64,000 bases of DNA from Amycolatopsis tolypomycina (GTDB lineage: Bacteria; Actinomycetota; Actinomycetes; Mycobacteriales; Pseudonocardiaceae). Below, piece after piece: positions 8,478-16,819 of this stretch. The DNA is taken from the NCBI RefSeq assembly GCF_900105945.1, contig NZ_FNSO01000004.1:7444001-7508000 (forward strand). Reading direction: 5' to 3'. Numbering within the stretch: position 1 is the stretch's first letter; the number at the start of each line of letters is the position of its first letter. The position numbers and the translations under genes were made by a program. Under the pieces are notes generated by a model. It had not been told where the DNA came from and did not search any database. It saw only the letters and a program-made list of their open reading frames with translations.

Positions 8478-9464
8478 CTAAACCGCGGCTTTCACGTGAG
8501 GTCGTGCGGCACTTTCACGTGAAAGTGCCGTCCGGCGCACCCCGGCGACGCTCCGGACGAGCAGGACACCGGCGCCCGGCAGGCTCGCGACCAGCGTGAG
8601 CACGCCGTAGACCACGGCGACGGTGACACCTTGGGCGGCCCCCAGACCGGCCGCGCCGAAGAGCAGGGCGCAGACGCCCTCGCGCGGGCCGAAGCCGCCG
8701 ACGTTGAGGGGCAGGCCCATCGCGAGCAGCGCGAGGACCATCAGGGGCACGAGCTGCCCCACCGGCGCGTCGACCCCGGCGACGCGGGCGGCGACGACGA
8801 ACAGCGCGAGGTGCCCGGCCAGGGTCGCCACCGACAGGAAGCCGACGCTCGGCCAGGTCTCCCTGGTCAGCAGGCCCAGCCGGACGTCGGCGAGGCCGGC
8901 CGCGAAGCCGCGGCGCCACTTCGACCCGCTGTGGATCCAGCGCCCGCCCAGCACGCGGCCCACGACCAGCGCGGTGACGGCGGCGAGCACGACGACCACC
9001 CCGGCCACCACGACGACCTCGCGGAACGCCCCGGGCACGACCGACGGCGACAGAAGCACCACGGCGACCGCGGACGCGATCAGCACGATCTGGCCGGCGG
9101 TGCGCTCGAGGACGACGGCCCGCACGCCGCGCGGCACGTCACCGCTGTCGCGGCCGTGCTGCACCGCGCGGTGGACGTCGCCGAGGACGCCCGCGGGCAG
9201 CACGCCGTTGAGGAACAGCGCGCGGTAGTAGTCGGTGACGGCGGTGCGCAGCGAAAGCCGCAGGCCGAGGCGGGTGGCGACGATCTGCCAGCGGCCGGCG
9301 CTGAACAGCGTCGTCGCCAGTCCGATGCCGAGCGCGGCCAGCACGCCGGTGGCGCTGATCCGGCCGAGCCCGTCGAGGAAGGCGGCGCTGCCGAGCTGCC
9401 AGACGAGGACCGCGAGGATGCCGACCGCGCCGAGGATCCGCAGCCAGGCCAGCGCGCGCTTCAC
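8478..9464 (-). CDS. Lysylphosphatidylglycerol-synthase-type TM protein (flippase-like)
   Basis: 328 residues with about 7-8 hydrophobic helices. Typical LPG_synthase_TM/YbhN signatures are a [18 protein letters not shown] segment, [10 protein letters not shown], and [15 protein letters not shown] near the C-terminal third. Members are linked to lipid translocation or to MprF-like flippase halves; no aminoacyl-transferase domain is present. The GTG start overlaps the TGA of the methyltransferase gene (GTGA), indicating coupled translation. The last about 17 residues (ALSRESA followed by PHVKAAV) are encoded by one full and one degenerate copy of the dispersed CACGTG palindrome, so the tail is probably repeat-derived. 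Confidence 0.85.
   Translation of the reverse strand: MKRALAWLRILGAVGILAVLVWQLGSAAFLDGLGRISATGVLAALGIGLATTLFSAGRWQIVATRLGLRLSLRTAVTDYYRALFLNGVLPAGVLGDVHRAVQHGRDSGDVPRGVRAVVLERTAGQIVLIASAVAVVLLSPSVVPGAFREVVVVAGVVVVLAAVTALVVGRVLGGRWIHSGSKWRRGFAAGLADVRLGLLTRETWPSVGFLSVATLAGHLALFVVAARVAGVDAPVGQLVPLMVLALLAMGLPLNVGGFGPREGVCALLFGAAGLGAAQGVTVAVVYGVLTLVASLPGAGVLLVRSVAGVRRTALSRESAARPHVKAAV
8507..8530. repeat. Copy 1 of the CACGTG-centred dispersed palindrome
   Basis: A perfect 24-bp palindrome with the core GCACTTTCACGTGAAAGTGC. It lies inside the 3' end of the LPG-synthase-type gene, where it encodes ALSRESA. A decayed half copy (TTTCACGTGA) sits about 10 bases away at 8490-8499. Confidence 0.9.
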
Positions 9465-10288
9465 GCCGCCGCCTCCAGGCTCGGCGGCAGGACCAGCAGG
9501 TCGCCGTGGTGGATCACCGCGTGCAGCTCGCCGGCGGCGGCCATCTCGAGCCGTCGCTGCAGGTAGACGTCGGCGACCGGGCGCAGCTGGGGCAGCTGCT
9601 CGACGGCGGCGCCGACCCAGCCTTCGAGCCACTGCCGCTGCAGTTCGGCCTGGTCCGGGCCGAGGCGCCAGGCGCTGTCCGCGCGGACGACCTTGGCGCC
9701 GAGCCTGCCGAACGCAGTCGCGGCGACGTCGACGGCGTTGGGCCCGAGCAGCCGTCGGCCGTCTTCGGTGACCCGCCGCTGGTGGGCGTTGAACGCGGCG
9801 GCCAGCGCGGGGTCGATCGGGTCGGCGGGCGAGAGCTCCACCTTGCCGGTGACCGAGAGCATGAACAGCGCCGCGCAGCCCGCTTCGACGACCGCCGTGG
9901 CCAGCGCGGTGATCTCGTCCCTGGTCAGCAGGTCGAGCAGCGCGGACGCGGTGACCAGCGACGTCCCGGCGAGGTCGGCGGCGCGCAGCGCGGTGATGTC
10001 GCGCTGCTCGGCGACGACGTCGACCGGGCTGCCGTCGAGCGCGGTGCCCGGCAGGCTCGCCTGCGCGTGGCTGAGCAGCTCGGTGTCGTGGTCGTGCAGG
10101 ATCCAGTGCTGGGTGCCGGGCAGCCGGGCGGCCAGCCAGCGGCCGAGCGAGCCGGTGCCGCAGCCGAGATCCCGGACCACGAAGTCCGCGGGCAGGAAGT
10201 CGCGGAGCGGGTCGACGAGCTCAGTGGCGCGGGCCGCGGCGTCCGCCGGTTCGCGCAGGTAGAGCCACTCCGGTTCGAACTCGCTCAT
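9461..10288 (-). CDS. Class I SAM-dependent methyltransferase
   Basis: 275 residues. The SAM motif I is VVRDLGCGTGSLGRWLA. It is followed by an acidic motif (LHDHDTELL) and by VVAEQRDI/SLVTASALLDLLT, which match motifs II to IV of Rossmann methyltransferases. The acceptor substrate is unknown. The ATG at 10288 overlaps the TGA of the upstream glycosyltransferase (ATGA), and its own stop overlaps the start of the flippase-like gene, so the three are translationally coupled. The neighbours suggest methylation of a sugar- or pterin-type intermediate in the same pathway. Confidence 0.85.
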   Translation of the reverse strand: MSEFEPEWLYLREPADAAARATELVDPLRDFLPADFVVRDLGCGTGSLGRWLAARLPGTQHWILHDHDTELLSHAQASLPGTALDGSPVDVVAEQRDITALRAADLAGTSLVTASALLDLLTRDEITALATAVVEAGCAALFMLSVTGKVELSPADPIDPALAAAFNAHQRRVTEDGRRLLGPNAVDVAATAFGRLGAKVVRADSAWRLGPDQAELQRQWLEGWVGAAVEQLPQLRPVADVYLQRRLEMAAAGELHAVIHHGDLLVLPPSLEAAA

Positions 10289-11352
10289 GCCGCCGCCTCC
10301 TGCCGCAGGAGAATGTCGGCGATGCGGCGGGCGGTGTCGTCCCAGCCGGTCAGCGTCTCGCGCCGCAGCTTCGCCGACGCGCGCAGCCGGCTCCGCAGGG
10401 CCGGCTCGGTGAGCCAGCGGCGCAGGGCCGCGCCGAGCGCTTCGACGTCGTCGCCGGGCACGAGCATGCCGGGCACCGAGCCGTCCGGCGCGACGCCCAC
10501 CGTGTCGGGCAGCGCGTCGACGTCGGTGGTCAGCACCGGCACGCCGCGGGCGAGGGCCTCGGTGACGACCATGCCGAAGGTTTCGGCGCGCGACGGCAGC
10601 ACCAGCAGGTCGGCGGTGTGGTAGGTCGCCTCGAGCGCCCGGCCGGTGCGCGGACCGGTGAGCTTGAAGCGGTCGCCGAGCCGGTGCTCGCGCAGCCGCT
10701 CGACGTACTTGGTCTCGCGGCGGATCCCGCCGACGCATTCGCAGGTCCAGCGCAGGTCCGCGACGGTCTCCAGCGCCTGGGCGAGCACGCCCTGGCCCTT
10801 GCGCGGGGTCACGTTGGCCACGCAGACCAGCCGGGACATCCCGTCGGTGCCGACGGCCAGCGGCGCCGGGTCGACGCCCGGTGTCACCGAGTGCACGCGG
10901 TGCGGGGCGAGGCCGTGGTGGTCGATCAGCCGCCGGGCGGCCCACTCGCTGGTCGCGACGACCGAGCCGACCGCCTGCAGCGTCTCCCGCTCCAGGGCGT
11001 CGAGCTCGGCGGCGAGCGCGGGCGGCAGGCCGGTCTCGTCGGCCAGCGGCAGGTGCACCAGCACCGACACCGACAGCCGCCGCGCCTGCGGGACGACGAC
11101 CTCGGGCACGCCGCAGGCGACCAGGCCGTCGAGCAGGACGGCCGAGCCGGTCGGCAGCGCGGAGAGCAGGTGGCCGAGGACCGCGCGGGCCTCGGTGTCC
11201 GGCCGCGGCCAGCTGCCGGAGACGGCGATCTCGTGCACGTCGAAGCCGGCCTCGGCGAGCCTGTCGCACATCCGGCGGTCGTAGGTGTTGCCGCCACTGG
11301 GGACGGACGTGTCGTCGACGTCCCCGGGGAGGATCACGTAGAGAGAGTTCAC
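10285..11352 (-). CDS. GT4-family glycosyltransferase
   Basis: 355 residues with an intact GT4 C-terminal domain: [18 protein letters not shown], and [26 protein letters not shown] with the donor-binding E and G residues. The N-terminus (YVILPGD...GGNTYDRRM) matches the gene at 3504-4562, which is a clear paralogue. The GTG start overlaps the TGA of the PTPS-like gene and the stop overlaps the methyltransferase ATG. It probably attaches a sugar to an intermediate of the GTP-cyclohydrolase operon. Acceptor and donor cannot be deduced. Confidence 0.85.
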   Translation of the reverse strand: MNSLYVILPGDVDDTSVPSGGNTYDRRMCDRLAEAGFDVHEIAVSGSWPRPDTEARAVLGHLLSALPTGSAVLLDGLVACGVPEVVVPQARRLSVSVLVHLPLADETGLPPALAAELDALERETLQAVGSVVATSEWAARRLIDHHGLAPHRVHSVTPGVDPAPLAVGTDGMSRLVCVANVTPRKGQGVLAQALETVADLRWTCECVGGIRRETKYVERLREHRLGDRFKLTGPRTGRALEATYHTADLLVLPSRAETFGMVVTEALARGVPVLTTDVDALPDTVGVAPDGSVPGMLVPGDDVEALGAALRRWLTEPALRSRLRASAKLRRETLTGWDDTARRIADILLRQEAAA

Positions 11353-11747
11353 AGTGCACGCTCGTAACTCGCCCAGGCGACGTGCGACTCGTGCAGCGAG
11401 ACGGTGATCCCTTCGAGGCCGCGCGCGCCTTCGCCGAGGCGTCCGGCGTGGACGGCGTCGGCGAGCCGGTCGGCGATGACCTTCGCGAGGAACTCGGTCG
11501 AGGTGTTGACGCCCTTGAACTCCGGCTCGTCGTCGAGGTTGCGGTAGTTCAGGTCGCTCAGCACCGCCTTGAGCTCTTCCGTGGCCTTGCCGATGTCGAC
11601 GACGATGTTGTCCTCGTCGAGCTCGGTGCGGCGGAAAGTCGCATCCACCACGAAGGTCGCGCCGTGCAGGCGTTGCGCGGGTCCGAAGACTTCCCCGCGG
11701 AAGCTGTGGGCGACCATCACGTGGTCACGGACGGTGATGCTGAACAC
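11349..11747 (-). CDS. 6-pyruvoyl-tetrahydropterin synthase/QueD-fold protein lacking canonical catalytic residues
   Basis: 132 residues, the length of a single T-fold subunit. The family pattern is visible: the VAHSF His, RLHGATF, the [15 protein letters not shown] strand-helix, [15 protein letters not shown], and the pterin-anchoring Glu in LHES. Compared with E. coli QueD, however, the catalytic Cys of CxxLHGH is Ala, the third zinc-ligand His of HGH is Ala, and the Asp-His of LDHHYLN is replaced by NY. It may therefore use another mechanism or be non-catalytic. GTG at 11747 is chosen because GGAGGT precedes it by about 4 bases. It is the second gene of the operon. Confidence 0.8.
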   Translation of the reverse strand: MFSITVRDHVMVAHSFRGEVFGPAQRLHGATFVVDATFRRTELDEDNIVVDIGKATEELKAVLSDLNYRNLDDEPEFKGVNTSTEFLAKVIADRLADAVHAGRLGEGARGLEGITVSLHESHVAWASYERAL

Positions 11748-11778
11748 CAAGACCTCCGATGCGTTCGGGTGGACGTGG

Positions 11779-12741
11779 TCACTGCGGCTGATACATGACA
11801 CGGAGGCAGAGGGCGGAAAGTTCATTCGCCGCCAACCGGGGTAACACGGACGGAAGATCTTCAAACCTGCACTCGCCGGTGACCAGCGCTTCGAAGGCCG
11901 GATCGGCCAGCAGATCGAGCGCGACGGCGAGGCGCTGGGTGTAGCTGCGGTCCGGCCGCGCGACCGTCCCGACCTGGCTGCTGCGGATCACCAGCCGGCG
12001 CGAGTGGAAGTTCTCGCCGAGCGGGACGCTGATCCGGCGGTCGCCGTACCAGGACAGCTCGACCACCTCGCCTTCCGGCGCGAGCAGCTCCAGTGCTTTG
12101 GCGAGGCCCGCTTCGCTGGCACTCGCGTGCACGACCAGGTCACAGTCGCCGAGGGCTTCGTCCGGAGTCGAGAAGTCGACGCCGAGCGCGGCGGCGATGT
12201 TCGCTTTGGCCGGATCGACGTCGACGAGCTGGACGCGGGCCGCCGGGAAGCCACTGAGGAGCTTGGCGACGCTCGCGCCGACCATCCCGGCGCCGATGAC
12301 GGCGATCCGGTCGCCGAGCCGCGGCCGGGCGTCCCACACGGCGTTCACCGCGGTCTCGACGGTGCCGGCGAGGATCGCGCGTCCGGGCGGGACGGCGTCC
12401 GGCACCGGCGTCACCGCGCTCGCCGGGACGACGTACGCGGTCTGGTGCGGGTAGAGGCAGAAGACCGTCCTGCCCTCGAGGTGCGCGGGGCCTTGTTCGA
12501 CGACGCCGACGTTGAGGTACCCGTACTTGACCGGTCCGGGGAACTCGCCTTCCTGGAAGGGGGCGCGCATGACGTCGTGCTGGCTCGCCGGGACCCCGCC
12601 GCGGAAGACGAGGGTTTCGGTGCCCCGGCTCACCCCGGAACACAGCGTCCGGACGAGCACGTCGTCCGGCCCCGGCGCGGGCAGCCGCTCCTCGCGCAGC
12701 TGTCCCGAGCCGGGACTTTGAACCCAGAAAGCCTGTTCCAC
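11779..12741 (-). CDS. MDR-superfamily (zinc-type alcohol dehydrogenase-like) oxidoreductase
   Basis: 320 residues. The Rossmann motif is [15 protein letters not shown] (about 145-160), with an acidic VDVD at the end of beta-2, which predicts NAD rather than NADP. The N-terminal domain has GVSRGTE in place of the catalytic-zinc Cys and KYGYLNVG in place of GHE, as in the BchC/SxGTE branch of the family, so a classical catalytic zinc site is absent. It is the first gene of the minus-strand operon; GAGGAG lies 6 bases before the GTG. It is divergent from the phosphatidyltransferase gene. Probably oxidises or reduces an intermediate of the same pathway. Confidence 0.85.
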   Translation of the reverse strand: MEQAFWVQSPGSGQLREERLPAPGPDDVLVRTLCSGVSRGTETLVFRGGVPASQHDVMRAPFQEGEFPGPVKYGYLNVGVVEQGPAHLEGRTVFCLYPHQTAYVVPASAVTPVPDAVPPGRAILAGTVETAVNAVWDARPRLGDRIAVIGAGMVGASVAKLLSGFPAARVQLVDVDPAKANIAAALGVDFSTPDEALGDCDLVVHASASEAGLAKALELLAPEGEVVELSWYGDRRISVPLGENFHSRRLVIRSSQVGTVARPDRSYTQRLAVALDLLADPAFEALVTGECRFEDLPSVLPRLAANELSALCLRVMYQPQ

Positions 12742-12808
12742 GTGTTTCTCCTCAGCGGGCGACCGGAGGCTGGTGTCGCCACCCTATGAGCAATTCGCGG
12801 AGTCGACG

Positions 12809-13567
12809 ATGATCAAACAGGACCTTCTCCTGCGTGCGGTGGTGCCGGCGCCGGTGCTCGCCGCGGGGGTCTTCGCGGGCGGTTTCCCGCTGCTCGCCTG
12901 GGCGACCGGAGTCGTCTACGTGCTCGCGCTGGTGCTGCTCACCGAGTGGGGCCTGCGCCGCACCGGCCGCGGCACCTTCGGGCCGGCGGACTGGATCACG
13001 TTCGCCCGCGCGCTCCTCGTCGGCTGCGCGGCGGCCCTGATCGCGTCCGGCGGCTTTTCCCTGAGCTGGCTGGTCGGCCTGGTCGGCGTGGCCCTGTTGC
13101 TCGACGGCCTCGACGGCCAGGTGGCCCGCCGCACCGGGACGGCGTCGGAGTTCGGCGCGCGCTTCGACATGGAGGTCGACGCGTTCCTGATCCTGTTGCT
13201 GTGCATCCAGGTGTCCCGGACGCTCGGGCTGTGGGTGCTGGCGATCGGGCTCATGCGGTACGTGTTCGTCGCCGCCTCGTGGACGATGCCCTGGCTGACC
13301 GCGCCGCTGTACCCGAGCATGGCGCGCAAGACGGTCGCGGCCGTGCAGGGCGTGGTCCTGGTGGTCGCGGTCTCGGCACTGCTGCCGTTTTCGGTGACGT
13401 TCGCGGCGGTCGCGCTCGCGCTGGCGTCACTGGTGTGGTCGTTCGGCCGGGACGTCGTGTGGCTGGCCCGCCACCGCGTCGAGCACCCGCCGGCCGCGCG
13501 GATCGTCGCGATCACCCGCGCCACCCTGCGCCGCCCCCTCGGCTACGGCCACAACCAGGCCGCCTGA
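12809..13567 (+). CDS. CDP-alcohol phosphatidyltransferase family membrane protein
   Basis: 252 residues with about six TM helices. The complete CDP-OH_P_transf signature D-x2-DG-x2-AR-x8-G-x3-D-x3-D is present (DGLDGQVAR ... GARFDMEVD). These enzymes swap CMP of a CDP-activated lipid or alcohol for a second alcohol. ATG 12809 is preferred over GTG 12773 because GGAG lies 7 bases upstream. It diverges from the GTP-cyclohydrolase operon across a 67-base gap and probably belongs to the same pathway, where it would supply a lipid anchor. The acceptor alcohol is unknown. Confidence 0.85.
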   Translation: MIKQDLLLRAVVPAPVLAAGVFAGGFPLLAWATGVVYVLALVLLTEWGLRRTGRGTFGPADWITFARALLVGCAAALIASGGFSLSWLVGLVGVALLLDGLDGQVARRTGTASEFGARFDMEVDAFLILLLCIQVSRTLGLWVLAIGLMRYVFVAASWTMPWLTAPLYPSMARKTVAAVQGVVLVVAVSALLPFSVTFAAVALALASLVWSFGRDVVWLARHRVEHPPAARIVAITRATLRRPLGYGHNQAA

Positions 13568-13590
13568 CCACCCCGCCCGCCTCGCCCCGA

Positions 13591-14034
13591 GCGCCCCAAT
13601 GTGGCGTTCGGTGCATCCAACGCACCCAATGTGGCGTTCGGTGCATCCAACGCACCCAAAGTGGCGTTCGGTGCATCCAACGCACCCAAGTGGCGTTCGG
13701 TGCATCCAACGCACCCAAAGTGGCGTTCGGTGCATCCAACGCACCCAAAGTGGCGTTCGGTGCATCCAACGCACCCAAAGTGGCGTTCGGTGCATCCAAC
13801 GCACCCAAAGTGGCGTTCGGTGCATCCAACGCACCCAAAGTGGCGTTCGGTGCATCCAACGCACCCAAAGTGGCGTTCGGTGCATCCAACGCACCCAAAG
13901 TGGCGTTCGGTGCATCCAACGCACCCAAAGTGGCGTTCGGTGCATCCAACGCACCCAAAGTGGCGTTCGGTGCATCCAACGCACCCAATGTGGCGTTCGG
14001 TGCGTCCAACGCAACCAACGCCACATTGGGGCGC
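13591..14034. repeat. 14-unit, 30-bp tandem array with 18-bp inverted ends
   Basis: Fourteen nearly identical units of 30 bp (consensus start GTGGCGTTCGGTGCATCCAA) follow each other without spacers; unit 3 is one base short. The block begins with GCGCCCCAATGTGGCGTT and ends with its exact reverse complement AACGCCACATTGGGGCGC. It fills the whole 473-base gap between two convergent genes, and no other gene is seen there. Long ORFs across it are artefacts of the 30-bp period. Confidence 0.95.
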
Positions 14035-14040
14035 TTGGGG

Positions 14041-14997
14041 CTAGCCCGACTCGCGGGCCGCGCGGGCCCGGCGCTTGCCCTCGTGCATCGCGGCCACGCG
14101 GGCGATCGGGATCGTGTGGCCCTCCTCGACCAGGTCCGCCGGCAGCACGAACGGCTCCGGCATCTCCGCCGTCCACGGGTCGCCGTCGCCCAGCAGGCCC
14201 GGGACCGTGTGGACGGTGAAGTCGGCCGGCTTGACGTCGTCGACGTCGGCCCAGCGGACCGGGAACGACACCGGTGCGCCCGGGCGGTGACGCGGGCTGA
14301 ACACCGAGACGACCGTCCCGCCGCCGGCCCGCGTCGAATCGAGGAACACCTTGCCTTCGCGGCGCTCGAGCACGAACTCCGTCGTGCCCAGGTCCGGGTC
14401 GATCCGCTCGGCACGGGCCGCGACCGCGCGGGTGGCCGCCGCGATGTCCTCCGTGGACTGTCCCGGCGCGAGCGGCACGAAGACGTGGACGCCCTTCGAG
14501 CCGCTGGTCTTCACCGCGCCGTCGAGGCCGTCCTTGCGCAACGCCTCCCGCACCAGCTTCGCGGCGCCCACGGCCAGCGAGAACGGCGCGTCCGCGGGCG
14601 GGTCGAGGTCGAGGATCAGGTGCGTCGGCCCGTTCGCGGGCTCACCGCGGAACAACGTCGTGTGGTACTCGATCGCGCGCTGGTTGCCGAACCAGATCAG
14701 CGTCCGGAGGTCGTTGCAGAGCGCGTAGGTGACTTCGCGCCGCGAACGGTCCGCCCACAGCGCCCGGCGCTCCACCCACTCCGGCGTGTACTTCGGCAGG
14801 TTCTTCTGCATGAACGGCCCCTGGCCGCGCAGCACGCGCACGACGCTCAGCAGCCGGTCGTGCAGCTCGGGCAGCATCCGGCCGGACACCGCTTCGAGGT
14901 AGTCGAGCATCTCCCGCTTCGTGACCCCGGCGTCGGGGAAGAACTCCTGGTCGAGACTGCTCAGCTTGACGCCGTGCCGTTCTTCATCGCCGCTCAT
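14041..14997 (-). CDS. LigD-type NHEJ polymerase (PolDom), stand-alone
   Basis: 318 residues of the AEP/primase-like LigD polymerase domain. Metal-binding HLILDLDPP supplies the DxD pair, followed by [12 protein letters not shown] and [27 protein letters not shown]. In bacterial non-homologous end joining this domain adds NTPs or dNTPs at breaks in concert with Ku and a ligase. Ligase and phosphoesterase domains are absent, as in many actinomycetes that split LigD into separate proteins; no Ku gene is in the window. ATG 14997 is used because upstream residues are not conserved family sequence. Its stop abuts the tandem array. Confidence 0.88.
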   Translation of the reverse strand: MSGDEERHGVKLSSLDQEFFPDAGVTKREMLDYLEAVSGRMLPELHDRLLSVVRVLRGQGPFMQKNLPKYTPEWVERRALWADRSRREVTYALCNDLRTLIWFGNQRAIEYHTTLFRGEPANGPTHLILDLDPPADAPFSLAVGAAKLVREALRKDGLDGAVKTSGSKGVHVFVPLAPGQSTEDIAAATRAVAARAERIDPDLGTTEFVLERREGKVFLDSTRAGGGTVVSVFSPRHRPGAPVSFPVRWADVDDVKPADFTVHTVPGLLGDGDPWTAEMPEPFVLPADLVEEGHTIPIARVAAMHEGKRRARAARESG

Positions 14998-15028
14998 GAG
15001 CCAACCCTCGCGCCCCCGCGGGAGGCGG

Positions 15029-15836
15029 TCAACTCCCAACGAGCGGACGTCCGGTCCGCAGCCGCCACCGGAGATCCTGGAGGCAGAGGTTGAACGGGAA
15101 CCGCCGCACCGGCCCGGGCAGGACGCGGACGACAGTGCCCAACGCGGCGAGGAGCGCGTCGAAGCGGCGCTGGTCGGCGGCGGTCCACGGCAGCCGCATC
15201 TCGTCGCGGAAGCGCTGCGGGAGGAACCCGGTGGTGACGAACCGGTGGAACCGCCGTCCGGGCAGGGCCAGGACCGGCGGCAGGAACTCCAGGTCGACGA
15301 TCCGGGTGAGGTAGCGGCGGACGTCGTCGTCGATGCGCACCTCGGCCAGCCCGTCCGCCCAGTACGCCGCGAAGGCCGCCCGGTCCGCGGGCCACATCTC
15401 GGGCCGCACCTGCAGCGTGGTGCCGAGCGCCGCGGCTTCGGCGTAGAACCGCTCCGGCTCCCCGCCGGTGAACGCGAGGTAGACGTCTTCGAAGCCCTTG
15501 TACAGGCAGGCCGCGACCCACAGCTGCAGGCCGGTGTCGAAGGCGTCGTAGGCGACCGGGCTGGCCCGCGGTCGAGTGCACCTGCGCGTGGGCCCGGTTG
15601 ACACCCTTGCGGTAGGCGGCGCGCTCGGCGTCGGTGCCCATCGTCGCGACCGCGAGGTAGGTCAGCGTGGTCCGGGTCCGCTTGACCGGGTGACGGAAGA
15701 GGTTGCCGCTGTCGACCCGGCTCTCCAGCACGCCGTGCCCGACCGGCGCGCGGGCCAGCTGCATGATCACGTTCGCGCTGCCCGCCAGCAGCCCGGCGCC
15801 GATGACGGCGTCGCGAAGGGCGTTCTCGGTCATCAT
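15029..15836 (-). pseudogene. MpaB-family oxygenase (DUF2236), single-base frameshift
   Basis: Two overlapping frames make one DUF2236 protein. The first (from ATG 15836) gives [16 protein letters not shown] and [13 protein letters not shown], then loses homology. The second continues at once with [23 protein letters not shown] and runs to the stop at 15029. Removing one G in the GGG run at about 15565-15567 restores a protein of about 268 residues. MpaB-type proteins are haem-containing oxygenases, such as latex-clearing Lcp relatives. Either the gene is inactivated or the assembly has an indel here; the rest shows no decay. Confidence 0.75.
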
Positions 15837-15864
15837 CCGAGGGAACGCCGTTGTTGACGACCTG

Positions 15865-16749
15865 TCAAGAGTGTTGGGCCGCCCGGGCGAACGCGATCAA
15901 CGCCCGCGCGGCCGGGCTCAGCGGCCCCTCCGTCCGCCACGCCAGCGCCAGCATCCCCCGCAACCCCGGCCCGCGGAGCCCGACGACGTGCAGCTCCGCC
16001 TGGTGGTACCGGGCCAGCGACGCCGGCACGATCGCCACCCCGAGCCCGCGCACGGCCAGCTGCACCAGGAAGTTCGGGTCGGCCGCCTCGAACGCGATCC
16101 GCGGCGTCAGGCCCGCCCGCGCGAAGGCCGCGTCCAACGCCGTCCGCAGGCCCGTCCCCCGGGGCAGGGACATCAGCGGCAGGCCGTCGAGGTCGGGGAT
16201 CTCGACCTCCTCGCGGCCGGCGAGCTGGCCACCCGGCGCGGTGATGGCCAGGAACGGCTCCTCGAGCAGCACCTGCGTCGCGATGCCGGGCGGCGGGGCC
16301 GTCGAGATGCCGACGACGGCGAGGTCGAGCCGTCCTTCGCGCAGGGCCGCCAGCATGGTGTCGGAGTCGGCCTCCGAGAGCGTGATCTCGACCGCGGGGT
16401 ACCGCTCGTGGAAGCCGGCCAGCAGGTCGGGCAGGCCGACCGGCCCCACCGACGTCACCATGCCGATCGCGACCTGGCCGCGGACGAGCCCGGCGAGCTC
16501 GTCGACGGCTTCGCGCACGCCCTGCACCGCCGCGAGCGCGGCCCGGGCGTGCGGCAGGGCCGCGGCGCCGACGTCGGTGAGCCGGACCGTGCGGCCGGAG
16601 CGGTCGAGCAGTTCCTGCCCGAGCTCGCGTTCCAGGCGTTTGACCTGCGCGCTCACCCCGGGCTGGGCGACGTGCAGCCGCTCGGCCGCGCGCGTGAAGT
16701 TGCCTTCCTCCGCGACGGCGACGAAGTATGCGAGCTGGTGCAGTTCCAT
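15865..16749 (-). CDS. LysR-family transcriptional regulator
   Basis: 294 residues. An N-terminal winged HTH ([39 protein letters not shown]) is followed by a type-2 periplasmic-binding-like effector domain ([14 protein letters not shown] onward). ATG 16749 gives the canonical LysR start. It is divergent from the FAD-linked oxidase with a 70-base gap, the usual arrangement of a LysR regulator with its target. CCAGATCTTGG in that gap is partly symmetric and could be part of its site, but a clear T-N11-A box could not be singled out. Confidence 0.92.
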   Translation of the reverse strand: MELHQLAYFVAVAEEGNFTRAAERLHVAQPGVSAQVKRLERELGQELLDRSGRTVRLTDVGAAALPHARAALAAVQGVREAVDELAGLVRGQVAIGMVTSVGPVGLPDLLAGFHERYPAVEITLSEADSDTMLAALREGRLDLAVVGISTAPPPGIATQVLLEEPFLAITAPGGQLAGREEVEIPDLDGLPLMSLPRGTGLRTALDAAFARAGLTPRIAFEAADPNFLVQLAVRGLGVAIVPASLARYHQAELHVVGLRGPGLRGMLALAWRTEGPLSPAARALIAFARAAQHS

Positions 16750-16819
16750 AAGCGTTGATTCTAGCCAGCAGACAAACCAGATCTTGGACTTCTGACCGAG
16801 CCCGTTCGAAGCTGAAGGC

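Noticed and set aside
13591..14034. Possible CRISPR array
   Set aside because: The units are contiguous and identical along their whole length, with no unique spacers, and there are no cas genes nearby.
13601..14044. Open frames reading VAFGASNAPK or WRSVHPTHPK repeats
   Set aside because: They exist only because a 30-bp DNA repeat stays open in several frames on both strands. No start signal or domain supports a protein.
12946..15093. Long frame running from the phosphatidyltransferase gene through the repeats to the LigD gene
   Set aside because: It is out of frame with the CDP-alcohol transferase, antisense to LigD and kept open only by the repeats.
16750..16819. Defined LysR T-N11-A operator
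   Set aside because: The gap surely contains the site, but no single symmetric T-N11-A match stood out clearly enough to annotate.
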